Shown here one piece after another: positions 15,301 to 22,111 of a stretch of 43,771 nt of DNA (positions within the stretch are counted from its first letter, which is position 1; each line of letters opens with the position of its first letter). Source of the stretch: SVEL01 sp017381055 (GTDB lineage Bacteria > Bacillota > Clostridia > Lachnospirales > Lachnospiraceae); contig JAXJYC010000036.1 of the NCBI GenBank assembly GCA_036307185.1, positions 1 to 43,771 on the forward strand, given 5' to 3'. The notes beneath the pieces were generated by a model, which saw only the letters and a program-made list of their open reading frames with translations, was not told the DNA's origin and searched no databases. Position numbers and translations under genes: made by a program.

Positions 15301-16986
15301 TTGAGAACAGCAAAAGTTGATGTAAAAGAAAATTCTAAGATTAAGATTATACCATTAGGCGGATTAGAAGCTATCGGTATGAACATAACTGTATTTGAGT
15401 ATGAAGATGAGATTATCGTAGTTGATTGTGGTTTATCATTCCCAGATGATGATATGTTAGGAATTGACTTAGTTATTCCAGATATCACATATCTTAAGGA
15501 TAATGCTGACAAGGTAAAAGCATTTATTATCACTCATGGACACGAGGATCATATAGGTTCTCTTCCATATGTTTTGAAGGAAATTAATGCTCCAATATAT
15601 GCTACAAAGCTTACACTTGGTATTATAGAAGGAAAGCTTAAGGAGCACGGTATAGAGAAACTTGTCAAGAAAAAGGTTGTAAAGCACGGCCAGACAGTTA
15701 CACTTGGTTCTTTCAAGGTAGAGTTTATTAAGGTTAATCATAGTATTGCTGATGCAGCAGGTCTTGCCATAACTACACCAGCAGGTATTATTGTTCATAC
15801 TGGTGACTTTAAGATTGACTATACACCTATGTTTGGTGATACAACAGATCTTACAAGATTTGGTGAATTAGGTAAGAAGGGTGTACTTGCGGTTATGGCA
15901 GACAGTACAAATGCTTTAAGACCAGGATTTACTCCATCAGAAAGAAATGTTGGAAAGACTATTGATCATATTTTTGCAGAGAATACAAAGCAGAGAATTA
16001 TTATTGCTACATTTGCATCTAACGTAGACAGAGTTAGACATATTATCAATACAGCTGCTAAGTATAATAGAAAAGTTATAGTAGAAGGTCGTAGTATGGT
16101 AAATATTATCAATACTGCAACTGAACTTGGATATCTTGAGGTACCAGAAGGAACACTTATAGATATTGAAGAGATGAAGAGCTATACAGATGAACAGCTT
16201 GTACTTATCACAACTGGTAGCCAGGGTGAGTCGATGGCAGCGTTGTCTAGAATGGCAGCATCTATTCATAAGAAAGTTACAATTAAGCCAGGAGATACAA
16301 TTATCTTCAGCTCAAGCCCAATTCCTGGAAATGAGAAGGCAGTTACAAAGGTTATCAATGAATTATCTATGTTAGGCGCCAATGTAATCTTCCATGATAC
16401 ACACGTATCAGGACATGCATGTGAAGAAGAAATTAAGCTTATTTATTCACTTCTTAAGCCAAAATATTCAATACCACTTCACGGTGAGTATAGACATCTT
16501 AAGGGACAGGCAGAGATTGCAGAGTCAATGGGTGTAGATAAGGAGAATATCTTTATTTTATCATCAGGAGATGTATTAAATCTTAGTCAGTCAGAAGCTT
16601 ATGTATCAGATACAAGAGTGCAAGCAGGCGGAATTCTTGTAGATGGTCTTGGTGTAGGTGATGTAGGAAATATCGTATTAAGAGATAGACAGAATCTTGC
16701 TGAGAATGGAATTATTATTGTTGTTATGACTTTTGAAAAGTACAGCAATCAGTTACTTGCTGGTCCAGATATGGTTTCAAGAGGCTTTGTATATGTAAGA
16801 GAGGCAGAGAATCTCTTAGAGGAAGCAAGAGCTACAGTTAATGATGCAGTTTTAGATTGTATTGACAGAAATGTAACAGACTGGGGCAAGATTAAGATGG
16901 TTGTTAAGGAGACACTTAGTGATTATCTCTGGAAGAAGATTAAGAGAAATCCAATGATTCTTCCGATTATTATGGAGGTTGAGTAA
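15301..16986 (+). CDS. rnj: Ribonuclease J
   Basis: A 561-residue beta-CASP metallo-beta-lactamase with 5'-3' exo- and endoribonuclease activity, acting in mRNA turnover and rRNA maturation. The zinc motif is HGHEDH (residues 79-84). HTGDFKID, ADSTNA, the beta-CASP region with TGSQGE, and LHGEYRH follow, then a C-terminal dimerisation domain. I chose TTG 15301 because GAGAAGAGG ends 9 bases upstream and the protein then starts near the conserved KIIPLGG strand; another in-frame TTG at 15262 lies inside the preceding gene. Only one RNase J gene is present here, so J1/J2 assignment is open. Confidence 0.93.
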   Translation: MRTAKVDVKENSKIKIIPLGGLEAIGMNITVFEYEDEIIVVDCGLSFPDDDMLGIDLVIPDITYLKDNADKVKAFIITHGHEDHIGSLPYVLKEINAPIYATKLTLGIIEGKLKEHGIEKLVKKKVVKHGQTVTLGSFKVEFIKVNHSIADAAGLAITTPAGIIVHTGDFKIDYTPMFGDTTDLTRFGELGKKGVLAVMADSTNALRPGFTPSERNVGKTIDHIFAENTKQRIIIATFASNVDRVRHIINTAAKYNRKVIVEGRSMVNIINTATELGYLEVPEGTLIDIEEMKSYTDEQLVLITTGSQGESMAALSRMAASIHKKVTIKPGDTIIFSSSPIPGNEKAVTKVINELSMLGANVIFHDTHVSGHACEEEIKLIYSLLKPKYSIPLHGEYRHLKGQAEIAESMGVDKENIFILSSGDVLNLSQSEAYVSDTRVQAGGILVDGLGVGDVGNIVLRDRQNLAENGIIIVVMTFEKYSNQLLAGPDMVSRGFVYVREAENLLEEARATVNDAVLDCIDRNVTDWGKIKMVVKETLSDYLWKKIKRNPMILPIIMEVE

Positions 16987-16988
16987 TA

Positions 16989-17327
16989 GTGACAGATGCG
17001 GTAAAGGCTAAAGCTGAGGAGCTTAAGTATGCTATACTTAATAGCGAAGAATATAAGAATTTTGATATGTATAGAAAAAAACTTCTTGAGCATCCAGAGC
17101 TTAGAGAACAGGTTAATAATTTTAGAGCGATGAATGTACGTCTACAGATAGAGAAGGCTAGTTCTGGAAATGTAGATGTGCAAAGATTTGCCTCAGATAA
17201 TGTAGACCTACTTAATAATAGTTTGGTTCGAGATTTTCTTAATGCTGAGCTTATATTATGTAGAATGATGCAGAAGATTAATAGTATCTTGGTATCAGAA
17301 ATTGATTTAGAACTAGACTTTTTATAA
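16989..17327 (+). CDS. YlbF/YmcA (DUF964) family regulator
   Basis: A 112-residue, mainly helical cytoplasmic protein of the Com_YlbF family (EYKNFDMYRKKLLEHPELREQVNNF split over residues 17-41). In B. subtilis YlbF, YmcA and YaaT form an Fe-S complex that acts with RNase Y on mRNA maturation. It starts with GTG two bases after RNase J, with GGAGG inside the RNase J 3' end. The pairing with RNase J is suggestive of an RNA-decay role. Cysteines needed for cluster binding in B. subtilis are not obvious here apart from one near the C-terminus. Confidence 0.85.
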   Translation: MTDAVKAKAEELKYAILNSEEYKNFDMYRKKLLEHPELREQVNNFRAMNVRLQIEKASSGNVDVQRFASDNVDLLNNSLVRDFLNAELILCRMMQKINSILVSEIDLELDFL

Positions 17328-17384
17328 TCTTTTGTTTATAATGCAAATGATTAGAAGAAATGTTTAGATAGGTAGGAAGTTTGT

Positions 17385-17774
17385 ATGAATTTAAGAAAAA
17401 CCGCTATGATGATATTCAGACTTACAATGAAAATGGCTATTTTGGCTGTTGTTGTGGCTGTGTTTTATGTGGTATGCTCAAAAACATTTGAATATGGTGC
17501 GGCTATTTTTTCAGAGGAGGCGATGGCTCCCTATGGAAAAGGCGTTGAGGTAGTGGTTACGATTCCAAACGATACTTCGGCAGGTGAGCTTGGCAAGATA
17601 TTGCAGAAGAATGGTCTTATAAAAGATGCGGGCATCTTTAAGATTCAAGCGTTTTTGTATGATCTTACTATTACACCTGGAACATATGAGTTCTCTACAG
17701 AGAATAATGTTGAAGATATTATAGATATCATAAATGCCAATAAACCTAAGAAAGAAGAAAAGAGCGGAGATTAG
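17385..17774 (+). CDS. Short MltG/YceG-like membrane protein without catalytic domain
   Basis: A 129-residue protein with a basic N-terminus, one transmembrane segment (about 14-33) and an extracellular domain resembling the LysM-like N-terminal part of MltG (VTIPNDTSAGELGKILQKNG, then TPGTYEFS). MltG is a transglycosylase that ends peptidoglycan strands, but the catalytic YceG domain of about 200 residues is absent and there is no frameshifted remnant downstream. The position before trmR-trhP matches B. subtilis yrrL (mltG)-yrrM-yrrN-yrrO, so it is a shortened orthologue or a regulatory cousin. TAGGAAG precedes the ATG. It ends two bases before trmR. Confidence 0.8.
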   Translation: MNLRKTAMMIFRLTMKMAILAVVVAVFYVVCSKTFEYGAAIFSEEAMAPYGKGVEVVVTIPNDTSAGELGKILQKNGLIKDAGIFKIQAFLYDLTITPGTYEFSTENNVEDIIDIINANKPKKEEKSGD

Positions 17775-17775
17775 G

Positions 17776-18438
17776 ATGATAGTAAACGATAGAATCGTGT
17801 CCTATATTCATTCATTAGAGAGTCAGAATAGTGAGACTCTAGCAAAAATTGAACAGTGTGCAATTAAAGATAATGTGCCGATTATCCGAAAAGAGATGGA
17901 GAGCTTTTTAAGGGTTATGTTAAGTATTAGCAAGCCTTTAAATATATTAGAGCTTGGATGTGCTATAGGATATTCGGCAATTCTTATGAGTGAATATTTG
18001 CCTGAGGGCGGACATATAACAACAATAGAAAATTATGATAAGAGAATAGTAGAGGCAAAAGCTAATATACAGATGGCAGGCTTGGAGAATAAGATAACAT
18101 TATTAGAGGGTGATGCCATGGAGGTTATGAAGGATTTAGAAGATGAAAAGTATGATTTCGTCTTTATGGATGCGGCTAAGGCTCAGTATATTAATTTTTT
18201 ACCAGAGGTTATGCGTCTTATGAAGCCAGGTGCAATTCTTATTGCAGATAATGTATTGCAAGATGGAGACATTATAGAATCTAGATATGGCGTTATAAGA
18301 AGAAATAGAACTATTCATAGTCGTATGAGAGAGTATATGTATCAAGTGAAGCATATGGATGAGTTGGAGACAACCATAGTGCCTATTGGTGATGGAATTA
18401 CCATGAGTGTTAAAAAGGAGAAAAAAGATGTACAGTAG
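17776..18438 (+). CDS. trmR: tRNA 5-hydroxyuridine methyltransferase TrmR (O-methyltransferase)
   Basis: A 220-residue class-I SAM methyltransferase of the O-methyltransferase family 3 type. The SAM motif is LELGCAIGYSAILM, followed by TTIENYD and the metal/catalytic region FMDAAKAQY plus ADNVLQDG. Its place directly before the U32 peptidase-like trhP matches yrrM in B. subtilis, where TrhP hydroxylates U34 and TrmR methylates it to 5-methoxyuridine. Function is inferred from family plus context. GGAGATTAGG precedes ATG 17776. It overlaps trhP by 11 bp. Confidence 0.88.
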   Translation: MIVNDRIVSYIHSLESQNSETLAKIEQCAIKDNVPIIRKEMESFLRVMLSISKPLNILELGCAIGYSAILMSEYLPEGGHITTIENYDKRIVEAKANIQMAGLENKITLLEGDAMEVMKDLEDEKYDFVFMDAAKAQYINFLPEVMRLMKPGAILIADNVLQDGDIIESRYGVIRRNRTIHSRMREYMYQVKHMDELETTIVPIGDGITMSVKKEKKDVQ

Positions 18439-19654
18439 ACCAGAATTGTTAATACCGGCAAGCAGCTTAGAGGTGCTTAAAGTAGCAGTAATGTTTGGTG
18501 CAGATGCAGTTTATATTGGTGGCGAGGCTTTTGGACTTCGTGCAAATGCAAAGAATTTCTCTAAGGAAGATATGATAGAGGGAATTGATTTTGCTCATAA
18601 GCATGGAGTAAAGGTGTTTGTTACTGCAAATATATTAGCACATAATAGTGATTTAGAAGGCGTTAGAGAATATATGGAAGAGTTAAAGGAGATAAAACCA
18701 GATGCTCTTATTATTGCTGATCCAGCTATATTTACTATTGCTAAAGAGGTATGCCCTGAGATAGAGGTACACATAAGTACACAGGCTAATAATACTAACT
18801 ATGGAACGTTTAGATTTTGGCATAGTCTTGGTGCTAAGAGAGTTGTTACAGCTAGAGAGTTATCCTTAGCAGAAATTAAGCAGATAAGAGATAATATTCC
18901 AGAGGACCTTGAGATAGAGACATTTATTCATGGTGCTATGTGTATTTCTTATTCGGGAAGATGCCTTCTTAGTAGTTTTATGGCTGGAAGAGATGCAAAT
19001 AAAGGTGCCTGCACACATCCATGTAGATGGAAGTATGCGGTGATGGAAGAGTCTCGTCCAGGTGAATACATGCCGATTTATGAAAATGAAAGAGGAACAT
19101 ATATATTTAACTCAAAGGATTTATGTATGATTGAGCATATTCCAGAGATGATGGAGTCTGGCATAGATAGCTTTAAGGTGGAGGGAAGAATGAAAACTGC
19201 CCTTTATGTTGCCACAGTTGCCAGAACATATAGAATGGCTATTGATGACTATAAGAAGTCACCAGATTATTATAGAGAAAGAATTCCATTTTATAAGTCA
19301 GAGATTGCTAAGTGTACTTATAGACAGTATACAACAGGTTTCTTCTTTGGAAAGCCAGATGAGAATACTCAGATATATGATAGCAACACATATGTTAAAG
19401 AGTACACTTATCTTGGTCTTATTGAAGGAAAGAATGAGAATGGATATAAGATAACTCAGAGAAATAAGTTTGTCGTTGGGGAAATGATAGAAGTTATGAA
19501 ACCTAACGGCGAAAATATCCAGGTTGAGGTTAAGGGTATTTATACTGAAGATGGTGAGAGTAGAGAGAGTGCTCCACATCCAAAGGAAGTATTGTACGTT
19601 GACTTAGGAATTGAATTAGAGGAATTTGACATATTAAGAAGAGCGGAGCAGTAA
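18428..19654 (+). CDS. trhP: Peptidase U32 family protein, tRNA U34 hydroxylation protein TrhP
   Basis: A 408-residue U32-family protein, despite the name not shown to be a protease in this branch. It has the start PELLIPASSLEVLKVAV, GADAVYIGGEAFGLRANAKNF-type motifs and the cysteine-containing signature HGAMCISYSGRCLLS, with two further cysteines in CTHPCRWKY expected to bind an Fe-S cluster. TrhP makes 5-hydroxyuridine at tRNA position 34 using prephenate. AAGGAG precedes ATG 18428, within trmR. B. subtilis has two tandem copies (yrrN, yrrO); only one is found here, of yrrO-like length. Confidence 0.9.
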   Translation: MYSRPELLIPASSLEVLKVAVMFGADAVYIGGEAFGLRANAKNFSKEDMIEGIDFAHKHGVKVFVTANILAHNSDLEGVREYMEELKEIKPDALIIADPAIFTIAKEVCPEIEVHISTQANNTNYGTFRFWHSLGAKRVVTARELSLAEIKQIRDNIPEDLEIETFIHGAMCISYSGRCLLSSFMAGRDANKGACTHPCRWKYAVMEESRPGEYMPIYENERGTYIFNSKDLCMIEHIPEMMESGIDSFKVEGRMKTALYVATVARTYRMAIDDYKKSPDYYRERIPFYKSEIAKCTYRQYTTGFFFGKPDENTQIYDSNTYVKEYTYLGLIEGKNENGYKITQRNKFVVGEMIEVMKPNGENIQVEVKGIYTEDGESRESAPHPKEVLYVDLGIELEEFDILRRAEQ

Positions 19655-19656
19655 CT

Positions 19657-19698
19657 TTGGATAGGCTACCTGCATAAAATATAATAAACAATGCAGGT
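19657..19698 (+). promoter_or_regulatory. Promoter and nested inverted repeat before the sigma factor gene
   Basis: TTGGAT (19657-19662), a 17-bp spacer and TATAAT (19680-19685) form a good promoter. A perfect dyad, ACCTGCAT (19668-19675) and ATGCAGGT (19691-19698), brackets the -10 box. Its right arm contains the Shine-Dalgarno AGGT. In transcripts entering from upstream genes the hairpin would hide the RBS, while transcripts from this promoter would lack the left arm. Confidence 0.55.
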
Positions 19699-19705
19699 GC
19701 TCTTT

Positions 19706-20338
19706 ATGGAAGCTTTCAAGGAACCGTTAACTAAGGAAGAGGAAGAATTGTGGCTTGCTAGATATAAAGATGGAGAGCTTACGGCAAAGGATGTTCTCGT
19801 TGAGAGCAATTTAAGATTGGTGGCTCACATTGCTAAAAAATATAGTAAGAATGAATATATTTCTGAGGATTTATTGTCGGTTGGGACCATTGGTCTTATA
19901 AAGGCAGTAAATACGTTTGACAATTCTAAAGGTATAAGGCTAGGAACATATGCTAGTAAATGCATAGAAAATGAGATACTTATGCATCTTCGAGGTGAAA
20001 AAAAGAAGATTCGAGAGATAAGTCTATATGAACCCATCGGAACCGACAAGGAAGGAAATGTCATACATTTGCTTGAGGTAATGATAAGTGAAGGTATAGA
20101 TGTGGTTGCACTATGTGATAGGGAAGATAAGCTAAAGTGGCTATGTGACCAGTTTTCGAAGGTTTTAACTAAAAGAGAACAGGATATTATAGTGAGAAGA
20201 TATGGATTAGTTGGAGAAAAAGAAATGACCCAGAGAGAGCTTGCTAAGGAGTTATCTATATCTAGAAGCTATGTTAGTAGAATAGAAAAAAGAGCCTTGG
20301 AGAAGTTGAAGGAAGATTTTTTTAAAGCGTACAAATAA
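19706..20338 (+). CDS. RNA polymerase sigma-70 family factor, SigK/SigE-like
   Basis: A 210-residue sigma factor with region 2 (ESNLRLVAHIAKKY, EDLLSVGTIGLIKAVNTF, GTYASKCIENEILM) and region 4 with a helix-turn-helix (TQRELAKELSISRSYVSRIEKRALEKL). The sequence is closest in style to the sporulation factors SigK/SigE, but no pro-sequence, adjacent protease or other sporulation gene is seen here. ATG 19706 is preceded by AGGTG at 6 bases; an upstream ATG at 19691 has no RBS. Orthologues occur in many clostridia, including weakly sporulating Lachnospiraceae. SigK is likely but not certain. Confidence 0.85.
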   Translation: MEAFKEPLTKEEEELWLARYKDGELTAKDVLVESNLRLVAHIAKKYSKNEYISEDLLSVGTIGLIKAVNTFDNSKGIRLGTYASKCIENEILMHLRGEKKKIREISLYEPIGTDKEGNVIHLLEVMISEGIDVVALCDREDKLKWLCDQFSKVLTKREQDIIVRRYGLVGEKEMTQRELAKELSISRSYVSRIEKRALEKLKEDFFKAYK

Positions 20339-20342
20339 GTGT

Positions 20343-20382
20343 TTGCCATTTTTAACTGAATATGGTAGACTTAATCCATATT
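20343..20382 (+). promoter_or_regulatory. Putative scfA promoter with dyad over the -10 region
   Basis: TTGCCA (20343-20348), a 17-bp spacer and TAGACT (20366-20371) form a moderate promoter. AATATGG (20359-20365) and CCATATT (20376-20382) are an inverted repeat spanning the -10 box, a possible repressor site. Confidence 0.45.
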
Positions 20383-20408
20383 GTAAAACCTATAGGAGGA
20401 GAACAGTA

Positions 20409-20552
20409 ATGAAGCATATTAAGACTTTAACAAAGAAGACATTAAAGAATACTATGGCTAAGGGTGGCTGTGGCGAGTGCCAGACATCATGCCAGTCAGC
20501 ATGTAAGACATCATGCACAGTTGGAAATCAGAGCTGTGAGAACCAGAAGTAA
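20409..20552 (+). CDS. scfA: Six-cysteine SCIFF peptide precursor
   Basis: A 47-residue peptide with exactly six cysteines (21, 24, 28, 32, 36, 43), the 'six cysteines in forty-five residues' family found in nearly all Clostridia. The leader (MKHIKTLTKKTLKN) binds the maturase. The core GGCGECQTSCQSACKTSC carries Thr acceptors, and in studied members a Cys-Thr thioether bond is formed. The final role of the peptide is still unclear. AGGAGG lies 8-9 bases before ATG 20409. A hairpin between scfA and scfB may lower maturase expression relative to the peptide. Confidence 0.95.
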   Translation: MKHIKTLTKKTLKNTMAKGGCGECQTSCQSACKTSCTVGNQSCENQK

Positions 20553-20577
20553 TTTTAAATTACAGTGATGTAAAACT

Positions 20578-20605
20578 AAGGCAGCGGTTTTGTGATCGCT
20601 GCCTT
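20578..20605 (+). terminator. Hairpin between scfA and scfB, probable attenuator
   Basis: AAGGCAGCG (20578-20586) and CGCTGCCTT (20597-20605) form a perfect 9-bp stem with a 10-nt loop. The following sequence has no real T tract, so partial read-through or 3'-end protection of scfA mRNA is more likely than full termination. Confidence 0.7.
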
Positions 20606-20655
20606 CATAATGTTTATGCCACATATACGTGGGAGAATTGGAAGGAGTAGTACCA

Positions 20656-22023
20656 GTGATTCATCAGTATAAAAATAATGGATACAATATAGTATTAGAT
20701 GTGAATAGTGGAGCTGTTCATGTAGTAGATGAGGTTACATATGATGTAATAGCTATGTTTCAGGAAAAGACAAAGGAAGAAATCATCGAAGCCTTAGAGA
20801 CTACATATTCAGCTAATGATATAGAGGAAGCTTATGAAGAGGTAAAGATTCTTAAGGAAGAGGAACAGCTCTTCACTGAGGATATTTATGAAAAGTATAT
20901 GACAGACTTTAAGAATAGAAAGACTGTTGTAAAGGCTATGTGCTTACATATTGCTCATGATTGTAATCTTGCTTGTAGATATTGCTTTGCAGAGGAAGGT
21001 GAATATCACGGCAGAAGAGCTCTTATGAGCTTGGAGGTAGGTAAGAAGGCACTTGATTTCCTTATTGAGAATTCTGGAAGCAGAGTTAATTTGGAAGTGG
21101 ATTTCTTTGGTGGAGAGCCACTTATGAATTGGGATGTAGTTAAGGAGCTTGTTGCATACGGACGTAGCCGTGAGAAGGAGTGTAATAAGAACTTTAGATT
21201 TACACTTACAACAAACGGAGTTTTACTCAATGATGAGATAATGGAATTTGCTAACAAAGAGATGGCAAATGTAGTTATGAGCTTAGATGGTAGACCAGAG
21301 GTTAATGATTATAACCGTCCATTTAGAAATGGTAAGGGAAGCTATGAAGTAATCGTTCCAAAGTTCCAGGAGCTTGCAAAGCAGAGAGAGGATATGAGCT
21401 ATTATGTAAGAGGTACTTTTACAAGAGAACATCTTAATTTCTCTGAGGATGTTAAGCATTATGCTGATCTTGGATTTAAGCATATGTCAATTGAGCCAGT
21501 TGTAGCTCCACCTGAAGAGGTATATGCTTTAAGAGAAGAAGATTTACCAAAGATTTTAGAAGAGTACGATAAGCTTGCAGTTGAGTATATTAAGAGAAAG
21601 AAGGAAGGCAAGGGCTTTAACTTCTTCCACTTCAATATAGATTTAGAGCAGGGACCATGTGTGGCTAAGAGATTATCAGGTTGTGGTTCTGGAACAGAGT
21701 ATTTAGCAGTTACACCATGGGGTGACTTCTATCCATGTCATCAGTTCGTTGGAAATGAAGAGTTCTTAATGGGTAACGTAAACGAGGGTATTACACGTAC
21801 AGACTTACAGGATGAGTTTAAGATGTGTAATGTATATGCTAAGCCAAAGTGTAGAGAGTGTTTTGCTAGATATTATTGTAGTGGTGGATGTGCAGCTAAT
21901 GCATATAACTTCCATGGCAATATTAATGATGCATATGACATCGGTTGTGAGATGCAGAGAAAACGTGTAGAGTGCTCTATTATGATCAAGGCCGCAATTG
22001 ACGAAGACAATTGCGCTATGTAG
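20656..22023 (+). CDS. scfB: Radical-SAM SCIFF maturase
   Basis: A 455-residue radical-SAM/SPASM enzyme that installs a thioether bond in the ScfA peptide. The N-terminal RiPP-recognition-like region (about 1-90) starts IHQYKNNGYNIVLDV. The radical-SAM motif is CNLACRYC (Cys103, 107, 110). FFGGEP follows, and a C-terminal SPASM-type region holds many cysteines for two auxiliary Fe-S clusters (GPCVAKRLSGCGSG, PCHQF, CRECFARYYCSGGC). I chose GTG 20656 because GAAGGAG ends 8 bases upstream and it matches the usual family start; GTG 20629 lacks an RBS. Confidence 0.94.
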   Translation: MIHQYKNNGYNIVLDVNSGAVHVVDEVTYDVIAMFQEKTKEEIIEALETTYSANDIEEAYEEVKILKEEEQLFTEDIYEKYMTDFKNRKTVVKAMCLHIAHDCNLACRYCFAEEGEYHGRRALMSLEVGKKALDFLIENSGSRVNLEVDFFGGEPLMNWDVVKELVAYGRSREKECNKNFRFTLTTNGVLLNDEIMEFANKEMANVVMSLDGRPEVNDYNRPFRNGKGSYEVIVPKFQELAKQREDMSYYVRGTFTREHLNFSEDVKHYADLGFKHMSIEPVVAPPEEVYALREEDLPKILEEYDKLAVEYIKRKKEGKGFNFFHFNIDLEQGPCVAKRLSGCGSGTEYLAVTPWGDFYPCHQFVGNEEFLMGNVNEGITRTDLQDEFKMCNVYAKPKCRECFARYYCSGGCAANAYNFHGNINDAYDIGCEMQRKRVECSIMIKAAIDEDNCAM

Positions 22024-22111
22024 ATTAAATATAGCCAATATGTAAAAGGGCCATTAAAGGCTGCATTGGCAGATTTTGAATAAAATACTATTGGGTAGTG
22101 AGGAGAAGAAA

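Noticed and set aside
19691..19705. Earlier ATG for the sigma factor
   Set aside because: No ribosome-binding site precedes it and it lies in the dyad. ATG 19706 has AGGTG at proper spacing.
22034..22070. GCCAAT/ATTGGC repeat between scfB and secDF as a terminator
   Set aside because: Only six base pairs with a long loop and no T tract. Too weak to annotate.
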